Assembly: GCA_023146575.1 (NCBI GenBank)
Contig: JAGLBU010000187.1
Location: 1 to 6,220 of the forward strand
Reading direction: 5' to 3'
DNA from: Methylococcales bacterium
GTDB taxonomy: Bacteria > Pseudomonadota > Gammaproteobacteria > Methylococcales > Methylomonadaceae
DNA: 6,220 nucleotides
Shown piece after piece: positions 1 through 6,220 of the stretch. Under the pieces are notes generated by a model that saw nothing but the letters and a program-made list of their open reading frames with translations, did not search any database and had not been told where the DNA came from. The position numbers and the translations under genes are program-made. Position 1 is the stretch's first letter. Each line of letters opens with the position of its first letter.

Positions 1-2075
1 AAATGGTTAAGCAAAAATCCTTTAACTCGATCTTTATGATGGCGGAATCTGGTGCAAGGGGGTCTGCGGCGCAGATTCGTCAATTGGCGGGAATGCGTGG
101 GTTAATGGCAAAACCTGATGGCTCGATTATCGAAACCCCTATTACTGCAAATTTTAGAGAAGGGCTTGATGTTTTACAATATTTCATTTCGACCCACGGA
201 GCGCGTAAAGGGTTAGCCGATACGGCTTTAAAAACAGCGAACTCAGGCTATTTAACCCGTCGATTAGTCGATGTTGCTCAAGACTTGGTGATTTTAGAGG
301 TTGATTGTGGTACCTCTCACGGTATTACCATGACCCCAATTATTGAAGGTGGCGATGTTGTTGAACCTTTATCAGAACGCGTGTTAGGACGTGTTGTGGT
401 AGGGGACGTAATGAATGCGACGGCAAAAACGGTTCTTATTGAAGATGGCACTATGCTGGATGAGCATTGGGTCGCTGTGATGGAAGAAAATAGTATTGAT
501 CAAATATTGGTACGGTCAATTATTACCTGTGAAAGTCGTAAAGGCGTTTGTGCTAAATGTTATGGTCGTGATTTAGGGCGTGGACATCTGGTTAATATTG
601 GAGAGGCTGTTGGTGTCATTGCGGCGCAATCCATTGGCGAGCCAGGAACACAGTTAACCATGAGAACATTTCATATTGGGGGGGCAGCTTCGCGTTCGGC
701 GGCGATTAGTAACGTACAGGTGAAAGGCTCTGGAATGGTTCGTTTAACCAATATGAAAACGGTTAAAAATCGTGAAAATAATTTAGTGGCAGTATCTCGT
801 TCGGGTGAGGTTGGAGTGATGGATGAATACGGGCGTGAAAGAGAGCGTTACAAAATCCCTTATGGTGCGGTGTTAACGGTTGAGGAAGGCAGTAAAATTA
901 AGGCTGGAGACATCATTGTTAACTGGGATCCTCATACGCATCCTGTAATTACGGAAGTACAGGGACTTGTTGAACTGGTTGATTTTGCTGATGGCGTTAC
1001 CGTACACGAAAAATCAGATGAGGTAACAGGATTATCATCGCGTGTCGTAACGGATCCTAAGCAACGTGGTAATGCGGGTAAAGAATTGCGCCCTATGGTT
1101 AAATTGCTTAATGCAGAAGGTGAAACTATTAACCTTTCTGGAACCGATGTGCCTGCGCAATACTTTTTACCTTCGGGGGCGATTGTAGGGATTAAAAATG
1201 GCAGTGAAGTTCAGGTGGGGGACGTTTTAGCAAGAATTCCACAAGAGTCGAGTAAAACACGGGATATTACGGGTGGTTTGCCACGAGTTGCTGATTTATT
1301 TGAAGCGAGAAAAACCAAGGACCCTGCTATTTTAGCAGAAGCAACGGGGTCGGTTTCTTTTGGTAAAGAGACGAAGGGTAAACAAAGAATTGTTATTACT
1401 GATGCCTCGGGTGAAGCTTTTGAAACCTTAGTTCCTAAGTGGCGTCATATTACGGTTTTTGAGGGGGAGTTTGTTGAAAAGGGTGAGACTATTGCCGAAG
1501 GCGAATTAACGCCGCATGATATTTTAAGATTGCGCGGTATAGAAGAGCTAGCTGAGTATTTAGTGAAAGAAATTCAAGATGTTTATCGTTTGCAAGGGGT
1601 AAAAATTAATGATAAGCATATTGAGGCGATTATTCGTCAAATGTTACGTAAGGTAGAGATTACGGCCTCAGGTGAAACCGATTTTGTGAAAGGTGAGCAG
1701 GCGGAAAGAGGTTTTGTGAATGCAACCAATGAAAAAATGGAAAAAGAGGGAAAAATTCCTGCAAGTTATGACTCTGTTTTATTAGGAATCACTAAAGCCT
1801 CCTTAGCGACAGAATCCTTTATTTCTGCGGCTTCCTTTCAGGAAACGACTCGCGTATTAACCGATGCGGCAGTGAGAGGGATTAGTGATAGTCTTAATGG
1901 CTTGAAGGAAAACGTTATTGTTGGGCGGTTAATTCCTGCAGGGACGGGATTGGCTTATCATGAAGAAAGAAAGAAAAAACGTTTAGCTGAGAAGAGTTTA
2001 AGTGTAGAATCCTCTGCGGTTGTCGATACGGTTGAAGTTGAAGCGGCTTTGAAAGAAGCACTTAATACTGAATGA
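1..2075 (+). CDS. rpoC: DNA-directed RNA polymerase subunit beta' (3' part, 5' end outside window)
   Basis: This is the C-terminal half of the beta' subunit, the catalytic partner of beta in RNA polymerase. Bases 1-2 finish a codon begun upstream, and the first visible Met is an internal residue, not a start. Aligning by eye, visible residue 1 corresponds to about E. coli residue 713, so roughly 690 of about 1,400 residues are present. Seen in order: the segment with SGARGS (17-21 region); the bridge helix (about 57-92, with [11 protein letters not shown]); the second zinc site, C102, C176, C183 and C186, matching E. coli C814/C888/C895/C898; the trigger loop around [11 protein letters not shown] (217-227) with Met220 and His224; the SI3 insertion splitting the trigger loop (about 231-418); then [16 protein letters not shown] (421-436) and the conserved C-terminal block with [20 protein letters not shown]. 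The tail is Lys-rich, then acidic. TGA ends the gene. No intrinsic terminator follows, so read-through into rpsL is possible. All catalytic landmarks expected in this half are intact. Confidence 0.98.
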   Translation, partial: MVKQKSFNSIFMMAESGARGSAAQIRQLAGMRGLMAKPDGSIIETPITANFREGLDVLQYFISTHGARKGLADTALKTANSGYLTRRLVDVAQDLVILEVDCGTSHGITMTPIIEGGDVVEPLSERVLGRVVVGDVMNATAKTVLIEDGTMLDEHWVAVMEENSIDQILVRSIITCESRKGVCAKCYGRDLGRGHLVNIGEAVGVIAAQSIGEPGTQLTMRTFHIGGAASRSAAISNVQVKGSGMVRLTNMKTVKNRENNLVAVSRSGEVGVMDEYGRERERYKIPYGAVLTVEEGSKIKAGDIIVNWDPHTHPVITEVQGLVELVDFADGVTVHEKSDEVTGLSSRVVTDPKQRGNAGKELRPMVKLLNAEGETINLSGTDVPAQYFLPSGAIVGIKNGSEVQVGDVLARIPQESSKTRDITGGLPRVADLFEARKTKDPAILAEATGSVSFGKETKGKQRIVITDASGEAFETLVPKWRHITVFEGEFVEKGETIAEGELTPHDILRLRGIEELAEYLVKEIQDVYRLQGVKINDKHIEAIIRQMLRKVEITASGETDFVKGEQAERGFVNATNEKMEKEGKIPASYDSVLLGITKASLATESFISAASFQETTRVLTDAAVRGISDSLNGLKENVIVGRLIPAGTGLAYHEERKKKRLAEKSLSVESSAVVDTVEVEAALKEALNTE

Positions 2076-2084
2076 AAATAATGC

Positions 2085-2113
2085 TTGACGAAAGCTGAAT
2101 AAAAACATATTAT
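2085..2113 (+). promoter_or_regulatory. sigma70-type promoter of the rpsL-rpsG-fusA-tuf operon
   Basis: A TTGACG -35 box at 2085-2090 and a TATTAT -10 box at 2108-2113 are separated by exactly 17 bp. Each box matches the consensus at 5 of 6 positions. Transcription would start near 2119-2121, giving a leader of about 95 nt before rpsL. The -35 box lies only 9 bp after the rpoC stop. Upstream DNA (2062-2083) is A/T-rich. The stretch after the -10 contains GGC, which might contribute to stringent control as at many ribosomal promoters, but that is inference. An overlapping TATACT at 2111-2116 would need a 20-bp spacer and is less likely. Confidence 0.75.
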
Positions 2114-2119
2114 ACTTGG

Positions 2120-2216
2120 CTCACATGAGCTGAGTGCTTATAGCAGGATATTGAATCTAATAGGTTTTTTTGGGGGATTATCCTGATGCTTAATTTGTAC
2201 ATCGGAGTTTAAAAAT
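2120..2216 (+). promoter_or_regulatory. rpsL 5' leader with a possible long-range stem
   Basis: This untranslated leader runs from the predicted start site to the rpsL ATG. AGCAGGATA (2142-2150) can pair with TATCC...TGCT (2179-2183 and 2187-2190), forming 9 bp with a 3-nt bulge, or as CAGGATA/TATCCTG (7 bp) around a 28-nt loop. A small alternative hairpin, TGCT-TAT-AGCA (2135-2145), competes for the 5' arm, and GCTC/GAGC (2119-2130) forms another short stem. The loop contains a run of seven T (2165-2171) followed by five G (2172-2176). There is no G/C-rich hairpin directly before the T run, so it does not read as a terminator. Ribosomal-protein operons are often controlled in such leaders; here a regulatory role is inferred only from position and pairing. 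Confidence 0.35.
2186..2212 (+). CDS. possible 8-codon leader peptide upstream of rpsL
   Basis: ATG at 2186 opens a short frame encoding MLNLYIGV, ending with TAA at 2210-2212. A GGGGGA at 2172-2177, 8 nt upstream of the ATG, could serve as a ribosome binding site, with one G-U pair to the anti-Shine-Dalgarno. The frame overlaps the rpsL ribosome binding site (GGAG, 2204-2207) and stops 4 nt before the rpsL ATG, a geometry that would allow termination-reinitiation coupling. Its start codon lies at the 3' arm of the possible leader stem. An open frame this short can arise by chance and no codon pattern can be judged, so it is a candidate only. Confidence 0.25.
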   Translation: MLNLYIGV

Positions 2217-2591
2217 ATGGCCACGATCAATCAATTGGTTCGTAAGCCTCGTGCTAAAAAAATAGAAAAAAGTAATGTTCCTGCATTGGAAGCATGTCCT
2301 CAAAGAAGAGGTGTTTGCACGCGTGTTTACACCACTACACCTAAGAAACCTAATTCAGCTTTGCGTAAAGTTGCACGGGTTCGGTTAACTAACGGTCAAG
2401 AAGTGAGTAGTTATATTGGTGGAGAAGGTCATAATCTTCAGGAGCATTCAGTTGTCCTAATTAGAGGTGGTCGAGTAAAGGATTTGCCTGGTGTGCGTTA
2501 TCACGTGGTACGTGGAAGTTTTGATACTTCTGGTGTTGATGGTAGAAAATGTGGACGTTCTAAATACGGAACTAAGAGACCTAAAAGCTAA
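2217..2591 (+). CDS. rpsL: 30S ribosomal protein S12
   Basis: S12 sits at the decoding centre of the 30S subunit, at the interface side, where it helps monitor codon-anticodon pairing and influences accuracy. The protein is 124 residues, the same length as in E. coli, and nearly collinear with it from [14 protein letters not shown] to the basic C-terminus [10 protein letters not shown]. Diagnostic segments are [12 protein letters not shown] (40-51) and [14 protein letters not shown] (83-96). Lys43, Lys88 and Pro91 (Met counted as 1), the positions commonly changed in streptomycin-resistant mutants, are all wild type, so a streptomycin-sensitive S12 is inferred. Asp89 is the residue known to be beta-methylthiolated in E. 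coli. The ATG has GGAG 9 nt upstream (2204-2207). It is the first full gene of the operon, 14 nt before rpsG. Confidence 0.99.
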   Translation: MATINQLVRKPRAKKIEKSNVPALEACPQRRGVCTRVYTTTPKKPNSALRKVARVRLTNGQEVSSYIGGEGHNLQEHSVVLIRGGRVKDLPGVRYHVVRGSFDTSGVDGRKCGRSKYGTKRPKS

Positions 2592-2605
2592 GGCTGGTGA
2601 AATAA

Positions 2606-3076
2606 ATGTCTAGAAGAAGAGTTGCAGCAAAACGAAATATTATTCCTGATCCTAAGTTTGGAAGCGAAATGCTGACTAAATTTATGAATATGATTATGGT
2701 CGATGGAAAGAAATCTGTTGCGGAAAAGATTGTATATGGTGCGTTAGAAGCAATCGAAAGCAAAGGTCATGAAGATTCTTTAGAAGTTTTATCAAAAGCT
2801 TTGGAAAATGTTCAGCCTAGAGTTGAGGTGAAATCACGTCGTGTTGGTGGTGCAACCTATCAAGTTCCTGTTGAGGTGCGCCCTTCAAGACGTATTACGT
2901 TAGCAATGCGTTGGTTAATTGATGCGGCGCGTAATCGAAATGAAAAAAATATGCCTGCTAAGTTAGCGGGTGAGTTGTTGGATGCGTTTGAAAGTCGTGG
3001 TTCAGCGGCTAAAAAGCGTGAAGATACTCATAGAATGGCGGAAGCAAATAAAGCTTTTTCTCATTATCGTTGGTAG
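2606..3076 (+). CDS. rpsG: 30S ribosomal protein S7
   Basis: S7 is the primary binder that nucleates assembly of the 30S head (3' major domain of 16S rRNA) and lies beside the E-site tRNA. The 156-residue protein has the usual basic N-terminus ([10 protein letters not shown]), the helical core with [13 protein letters not shown] (25-37), the beta-hairpin around [20 protein letters not shown] (72-91) that reaches toward the E site, and [10 protein letters not shown] (102-111). It ends in HYRW like the short bacterial form, without the C-terminal extension of E. coli K-12. The start has GGTGA at 2596-2600, 5 nt upstream, fitting the anti-Shine-Dalgarno. The gap after rpsL is only 14 nt, so translation is probably coupled, and there is no room for the large intercistronic S7 autoregulatory structure known in E. 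coli. The stop is TAG. Confidence 0.99.
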   Translation: MSRRRVAAKRNIIPDPKFGSEMLTKFMNMIMVDGKKSVAEKIVYGALEAIESKGHEDSLEVLSKALENVQPRVEVKSRRVGGATYQVPVEVRPSRRITLAMRWLIDAARNRNEKNMPAKLAGELLDAFESRGSAAKKREDTHRMAEANKAFSHYRW

Positions 3077-3088
3077 TTTTTATTTTAT

Positions 3089-3103
3089 AAAGGTTTAGTC
3101 GTG
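3089..3103 (+). promoter_or_regulatory. ribosome binding site and GTG start of fusA
   Basis: AAAGG at 3089-3093 lies 7 nt before GTG at 3101-3103. This fixes the fusA start at a GTG codon: the translated sequence from there reads (M)[21 protein letters not shown], the standard EF-G N-terminus, and the next in-frame ATG falls just before the P-loop and would remove conserved residues. The 24-nt rpsG-fusA gap is otherwise A/T-rich without a hairpin. Confidence 0.85.
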
Positions 3104-5197
3104 GCTCGTAAGACCCCTATTAATCGGTATCGTAATATTGGGATTATGGCGCATATAGATGCGGGTAAGACCACGACAACAGAACGAATTTTATATTACA
3201 CGGGTGTTTCTCATAAAATTGGTGAGGTGCATGATGGCGCGGCTACCATGGATTGGATGGTTCAAGAGCAAGAGCGAGGAATTACGATTACCTCTGCGGC
3301 GACAACGTGTTTTTGGAAAGGGTCTGGTAAGCAATTTTTAGAACACCGTATTAATATTATTGATACACCAGGGCATGTTGACTTTACGATTGAAGTGGAA
3401 CGTTCTTTACGAATTCTGGATGGTGCTTGTGCTGTTTTTTGTGCGGTAGGGGGGGTTGAGTCTCAATCTGAAACCGTTTGGCGACAAGCTAATAAATATA
3501 ACGTCCCTCGTTTGGTTTTTGTAAACAAGATGGATCGTTCGGGAGCCGATTTTTTTCGGGTTGTTAATCAAATTAAAACAAGGCTTAGATGTGTTGTCGT
3601 GCCGATGCAATTGGCTATCGGTGCCGAGGAAAGTTTTAAAGGTGTTATTGATTTAGTGGGTATGAAGGCCGTCTATTGGGAAGAAGCCAATATGGGGGTG
3701 GCTTTTGAAGAAAAAGATATTCCAGAGAGTATGAGGGCTTTAGCCGAAGAATGGCGAGAATTTATGATGGAAAGTGCTGCTGAAGCAAATGAAATCTTAA
3801 TGGATAAATATTTGGAAGATGGAGTGCTTTCAAATGAGGAAATAAAACAAGGAATACGAATTCAAACCATTGCGAACCAAATGGTGCCTGCTTTTTGTGG
3901 GTCGGCCTTTAAAAATAAAGGTGTTCAGTTGTTGCTTGATGCCGTTATTGACTATATGCCTTCGCCTGTGGATATTGCCGCTATTGAAGGTGTTTCGGAG
4001 GATAATAAAAAGCAAGTTGAACGCATTGCACATGATAAAGAACCTTTTTCAGCATTAGCTTTTAAAATCGCAACAGACCCTTTTGTGGGAATGTTAACGT
4101 TTTTTCGAGTTTACTCAGGTGTTATGCGTACAGGGGATGGTATTTATAACTCTGTAAAACAAAAGAAAGAGCGTGTTGGGCGCATTATGCAAATGCATGC
4201 GAATAGTAGAGAAGAAATTACAGAAGTTTTTGCGGGGGATATTGCGGCAGTTGTCGGGTTGAAAAGCATCACAACAGGCGATACGCTCTGCGATTTAAAA
4301 GATAAAGTGGTTTTGGAGCGAATGGAGTTTCCTGAACCTGTTATTTCGATTGCTGTTGAGCCTAAGACTCAAGGTGATCAGGAGAAAATGAATATTGCTT
4401 TAGGGAAGTTAGCACAAGAAGACCCCTCTTTTCATGTTCATAATGATGAGGAGTCGGGGCAGATTATTATCTCAGGGATGGGGGAATTGCATTTAGATAT
4501 TATTGTTGATCGAATGCGCCGTGAATTTGATGTTGATGCGAATGTGGGTGCTCCGCAAGTCGCTTATAGAGAAACAATTCGTAAGCGGGTTGAGTGCGAA
4601 GGGACATTTATAAGGCAGTTGAGTGGGCGAGGTCAATATGGGCATGTTTGGTTAAGGATCGAACCTTTAGCAGTTGGTGAGGGTTATCAATTTGCTAACG
4701 AAATTGTAGGGGGCGCTGTTCCTAAAGAGTACATTTCTTCTGTTGATAAAGGTGTTCAGGAGCAAATGGAAAGCGGGGTGGTTGTAGGGTTTCCTATGGT
4801 TGATGTTAAGATAAGCTTATTTGATGGCTCGTATCACGATGTTGATTCGAATGAAATGGCTTTTAAAATTGCAGGTTCGATGGCATTTAGAAACGGTGCG
4901 CAAGATGCGGATCCTGTTTTATTAGAGCCAATGATGAAAGTGGAAATAGTTACCCCTGATGATTACATGGGGAATGTAGTGGGCGATATTAATAAACGTC
5001 GCGGTATAGTTCAAGGAATGGAAGATTCACCAATGGGGAAAATGATTGACTGCGAAGTCCCATTGGCAGAAATGTTTGGTTATGCGACTGATTTGCGTTC
5101 TGCAACGCAGGGTCGTGCTACCTATAGTATGCAGTTCGAACAGTATAGTGAAGCACCTGCACATGTAGCAGACGCAATCATTAAAAGAGTTTCATAA
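3101..5197 (+). CDS. fusA: translation elongation factor G (EF-G)
   Basis: EF-G is the cytoplasmic GTPase that moves tRNAs and mRNA through the ribosome after peptide transfer and, with RRF, helps recycle ribosomes. The protein has 698 residues, close to the 704 of E. coli. G-domain motifs: P-loop AHIDAGKT (17-24), RGITI switch I (59-63), DTPGH with the catalytic His92 (88-92), NKMD (142-145) and CGSAF (266-270). Domain II starts near 310, domain III contains GMGELHLDI (459-467), domain IV carries the tip loops near 506-514 and GSYHDVDS (576-583, His579), and domain V includes [11 protein letters not shown] and [11 protein letters not shown]. Two local oddities are seen: the tip loop reads [10 protein letters not shown] where most bacterial EF-Gs have RQSGGRGQYG, and residues 161-167 read RLRCVVV where RLGANPV-like sequence is usual. 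Both lie in an otherwise intact frame. It ends with TAA, 31 nt before tuf. This is the canonical str-operon copy. Confidence 0.98.
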   Translation: MARKTPINRYRNIGIMAHIDAGKTTTTERILYYTGVSHKIGEVHDGAATMDWMVQEQERGITITSAATTCFWKGSGKQFLEHRINIIDTPGHVDFTIEVERSLRILDGACAVFCAVGGVESQSETVWRQANKYNVPRLVFVNKMDRSGADFFRVVNQIKTRLRCVVVPMQLAIGAEESFKGVIDLVGMKAVYWEEANMGVAFEEKDIPESMRALAEEWREFMMESAAEANEILMDKYLEDGVLSNEEIKQGIRIQTIANQMVPAFCGSAFKNKGVQLLLDAVIDYMPSPVDIAAIEGVSEDNKKQVERIAHDKEPFSALAFKIATDPFVGMLTFFRVYSGVMRTGDGIYNSVKQKKERVGRIMQMHANSREEITEVFAGDIAAVVGLKSITTGDTLCDLKDKVVLERMEFPEPVISIAVEPKTQGDQEKMNIALGKLAQEDPSFHVHNDEESGQIIISGMGELHLDIIVDRMRREFDVDANVGAPQVAYRETIRKRVECEGTFIRQLSGRGQYGHVWLRIEPLAVGEGYQFANEIVGGAVPKEYISSVDKGVQEQMESGVVVGFPMVDVKISLFDGSYHDVDSNEMAFKIAGSMAFRNGAQDADPVLLEPMMKVEIVTPDDYMGNVVGDINKRRGIVQGMEDSPMGKMIDCEVPLAEMFGYATDLRSATQGRATYSMQFEQYSEAPAHVADAIIKRVS

Positions 5198-5228
5198 CAA
5201 ATAGATTTAAGTTTAAAGGTATTGGATC

Positions 5229-6220
5229 ATGGCTAAAGAAAAATTTGAACGTAATAAGCCCCATGTGAATGTGGGTACAATTGGTCATGTTGACCATGGT
5301 AAAACAACTTTAACAGCAGCTTTAACAAAAGTGATGGCTGAGCTTCAAGGTGGTGAGGTAAAAGCCTTTGACCAAATTGATAATGCTCCAGAAGAGCGTG
5401 AGCGTGGTATTACCATTGCGACATCGCATGTTGAGTATGAGTCAAGTGCGCGCCACTATGCACACGTTGATTGTCCGGGTCATGCTGATTATGTGAAAAA
5501 CATGATTACGGGTGCGGCACAGATGGATGGTGCTATTTTAGTTTGTGGCGCTACAGATGGGCCGATGCCTCAAACACGTGAGCATATCTTATTATCTCGC
5601 CAAGTTGGTGTGCCATATATTATTGTTTTCTTAAATAAAGCAGATCTTCTTGCGGAAGATTGTGGCGGTTTAGGGACGGAAGAGTATTTAGAAATGCTTG
5701 AACTTGTGGAAATGGAATTGCGCGAATTATTAGACGCGTATGAATTTCCTGGTGATGATACTCCAATTATTGTAGGTTCTGCACTAAAAGCTTTGGAAGG
5801 TGATACCAGTGAAGTTGGCGTTCCAGCGATTATAAAATTGGTGGAGGCGCTTGATAGTTATATTCCTGAGCCAGAGCGTGCGATTGAAGGCGCTTTCTTG
5901 TTGCCTATTGAAGATGTTTTCTCAATTTCTGGTCGTGGTACAGTTGTAACAGGGCGTATTGAACGTGGTGTTATTAATGTTGGCGAAGAAATTGAAATCG
6001 TAGGAATTAAAGAAACGGTGAAAACAACCTGTACAGGTGTTGAAATGTTTCGTAAGTTGCTAGATCAAGGTGAGGCAGGAGACAATGTTGGTATCTTATT
6101 ACGTGGAACAAAACGTGAAGATGTTGAGCGTGGTCAAGTCTTAGCTCATGTTGGTAGTATTAATCCTCATACAAAATTTAATGCTGAAATTTATGTGTTA
6201 TCTAAAGATGAGGGTGGTCG
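5229..6220 (+). CDS. tuf: translation elongation factor Tu (EF-Tu), 3' end outside window
   Basis: EF-Tu is the GTPase that carries aminoacyl-tRNA to the ribosomal A site; EF-Ts recharges it. The first 330 full codons are visible, out of about 400 expected. The ATG has AAAGG at 5215-5219, 9 nt upstream, and the protein starts [19 protein letters not shown]. Motifs: P-loop GHVDHGKT (19-26), switch I RGITI with Thr62 (59-63), DCPGH with catalytic His85 (81-85), NKAD (136-139), GSAL (183-186), then domain II from about 215 ([13 protein letters not shown], 231-243) and the start of domain III near 311. Between NKAD and the helix with [11 protein letters not shown] there is a stretch, residues 141-156, about 10 residues longer than in E. 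coli. Many gammaproteobacteria carry a second tuf copy elsewhere, so tufA versus tufB cannot be assigned here. It ends the visible part of the str operon. Confidence 0.97.
   Translation, partial: MAKEKFERNKPHVNVGTIGHVDHGKTTLTAALTKVMAELQGGEVKAFDQIDNAPEERERGITIATSHVEYESSARHYAHVDCPGHADYVKNMITGAAQMDGAILVCGATDGPMPQTREHILLSRQVGVPYIIVFLNKADLLAEDCGGLGTEEYLEMLELVEMELRELLDAYEFPGDDTPIIVGSALKALEGDTSEVGVPAIIKLVEALDSYIPEPERAIEGAFLLPIEDVFSISGRGTVVTGRIERGVINVGEEIEIVGIKETVKTTCTGVEMFRKLLDQGEAGDNVGILLRGTKREDVERGQVLAHVGSINPHTKFNAEIYVLSKDEGG

Noticed and set aside
2125..2133. ATG AGC TGA minimal start-stop frame near the predicted transcription start
   Set aside because: It lies within a few nucleotides of the expected mRNA 5' end with no room for a ribosome binding site; it is most likely chance.
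2165..2171. Seven-T run in the rpsL leader as an intrinsic terminator or attenuator
   Set aside because: The bases just upstream cannot form a stable G/C-rich stem (only a weak TATT/AATA pairing), so a terminator is not supported.
2345..2491. Streptomycin-resistance allele in rpsL
   Set aside because: Lys43, Lys88 and Pro91 are all the wild-type residues.
2581..2763. 60-codon open frame on the minus strand over the start of rpsG
   Set aside because: It lies entirely opposite a conserved ribosomal protein gene, has no visible binding site, and reads as a shadow frame.
3407..4058. Open frames of 62-67 codons on either strand inside fusA
   Set aside because: All overlap intact EF-G coding sequence and show no recognisable protein features.
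5046..5074. TTGACT inside the fusA 3' end as a -35 box for an internal tuf promoter
   Set aside because: No acceptable -10 box occurs 16-18 bp downstream, so only chance similarity remains.
1..6220. Mobile element, CRISPR array, phage or defence system in the window
   Set aside because: Coding density is very high with conserved housekeeping genes in standard order; no direct repeats, transposase fragments or att-like duplications were seen.

Overview
This window is the junction of an rpoBC transcription-machinery locus and a str (translation) operon. All genes are on the + strand in the order rpoC (3' half) – rpsL – rpsG – fusA – tuf (5' five-sixths). The organism is very probably a gammaproteobacterium of moderately low G+C, judged by eye. 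RNA polymerase beta' carries the SI3 insertion typical of Proteobacteria, S12 and S7 are close to their E. coli counterparts, and EF-G and EF-Tu are of gamma/beta-proteobacterial type. Because rpoC directly precedes rpsL, it is not an enterobacterium, where these loci are far apart. A methanotroph- or sulfur-oxidiser-like gammaproteobacterium is a guess from remembered sequence flavour only.

Layout: 1-2075 is the C-terminal half of rpoC, starting mid-gene. 2076-2216 is the only sizeable non-coding gap (141 bp). It holds a strong sigma70-type promoter (TTGACG, 17-bp spacer, TATTAT) and a leader of about 95 nt. The leader has a long-range stem and a possible 8-codon upstream ORF that ends 4 nt before rpsL. 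rpsL (2217-2591), rpsG (2606-3076) and fusA (3101-5197) follow with gaps of 14 and 24 nt, and tuf (5229-6220, cut by the window end) follows after 31 nt. No internal terminator or convincing internal promoter was seen, so the four genes look like one transcription unit.

The products form one functional group. Beta' is the catalytic half of RNA polymerase. S12 and S7 are 30S proteins of the decoding centre and of the head near the E site. EF-Tu delivers aminoacyl-tRNA, and EF-G drives translocation. Shared transcription keeps these abundant components in balance.

No new system is present; this is a core housekeeping region. The points worth a second look are small: the leader upstream of rpsL, the absence of the long rpsL-rpsG spacer that carries the S7 autoregulatory site in E. 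coli, an approximately 10-residue insertion in the EF-Tu G domain, and a changed tip loop in EF-G domain IV.
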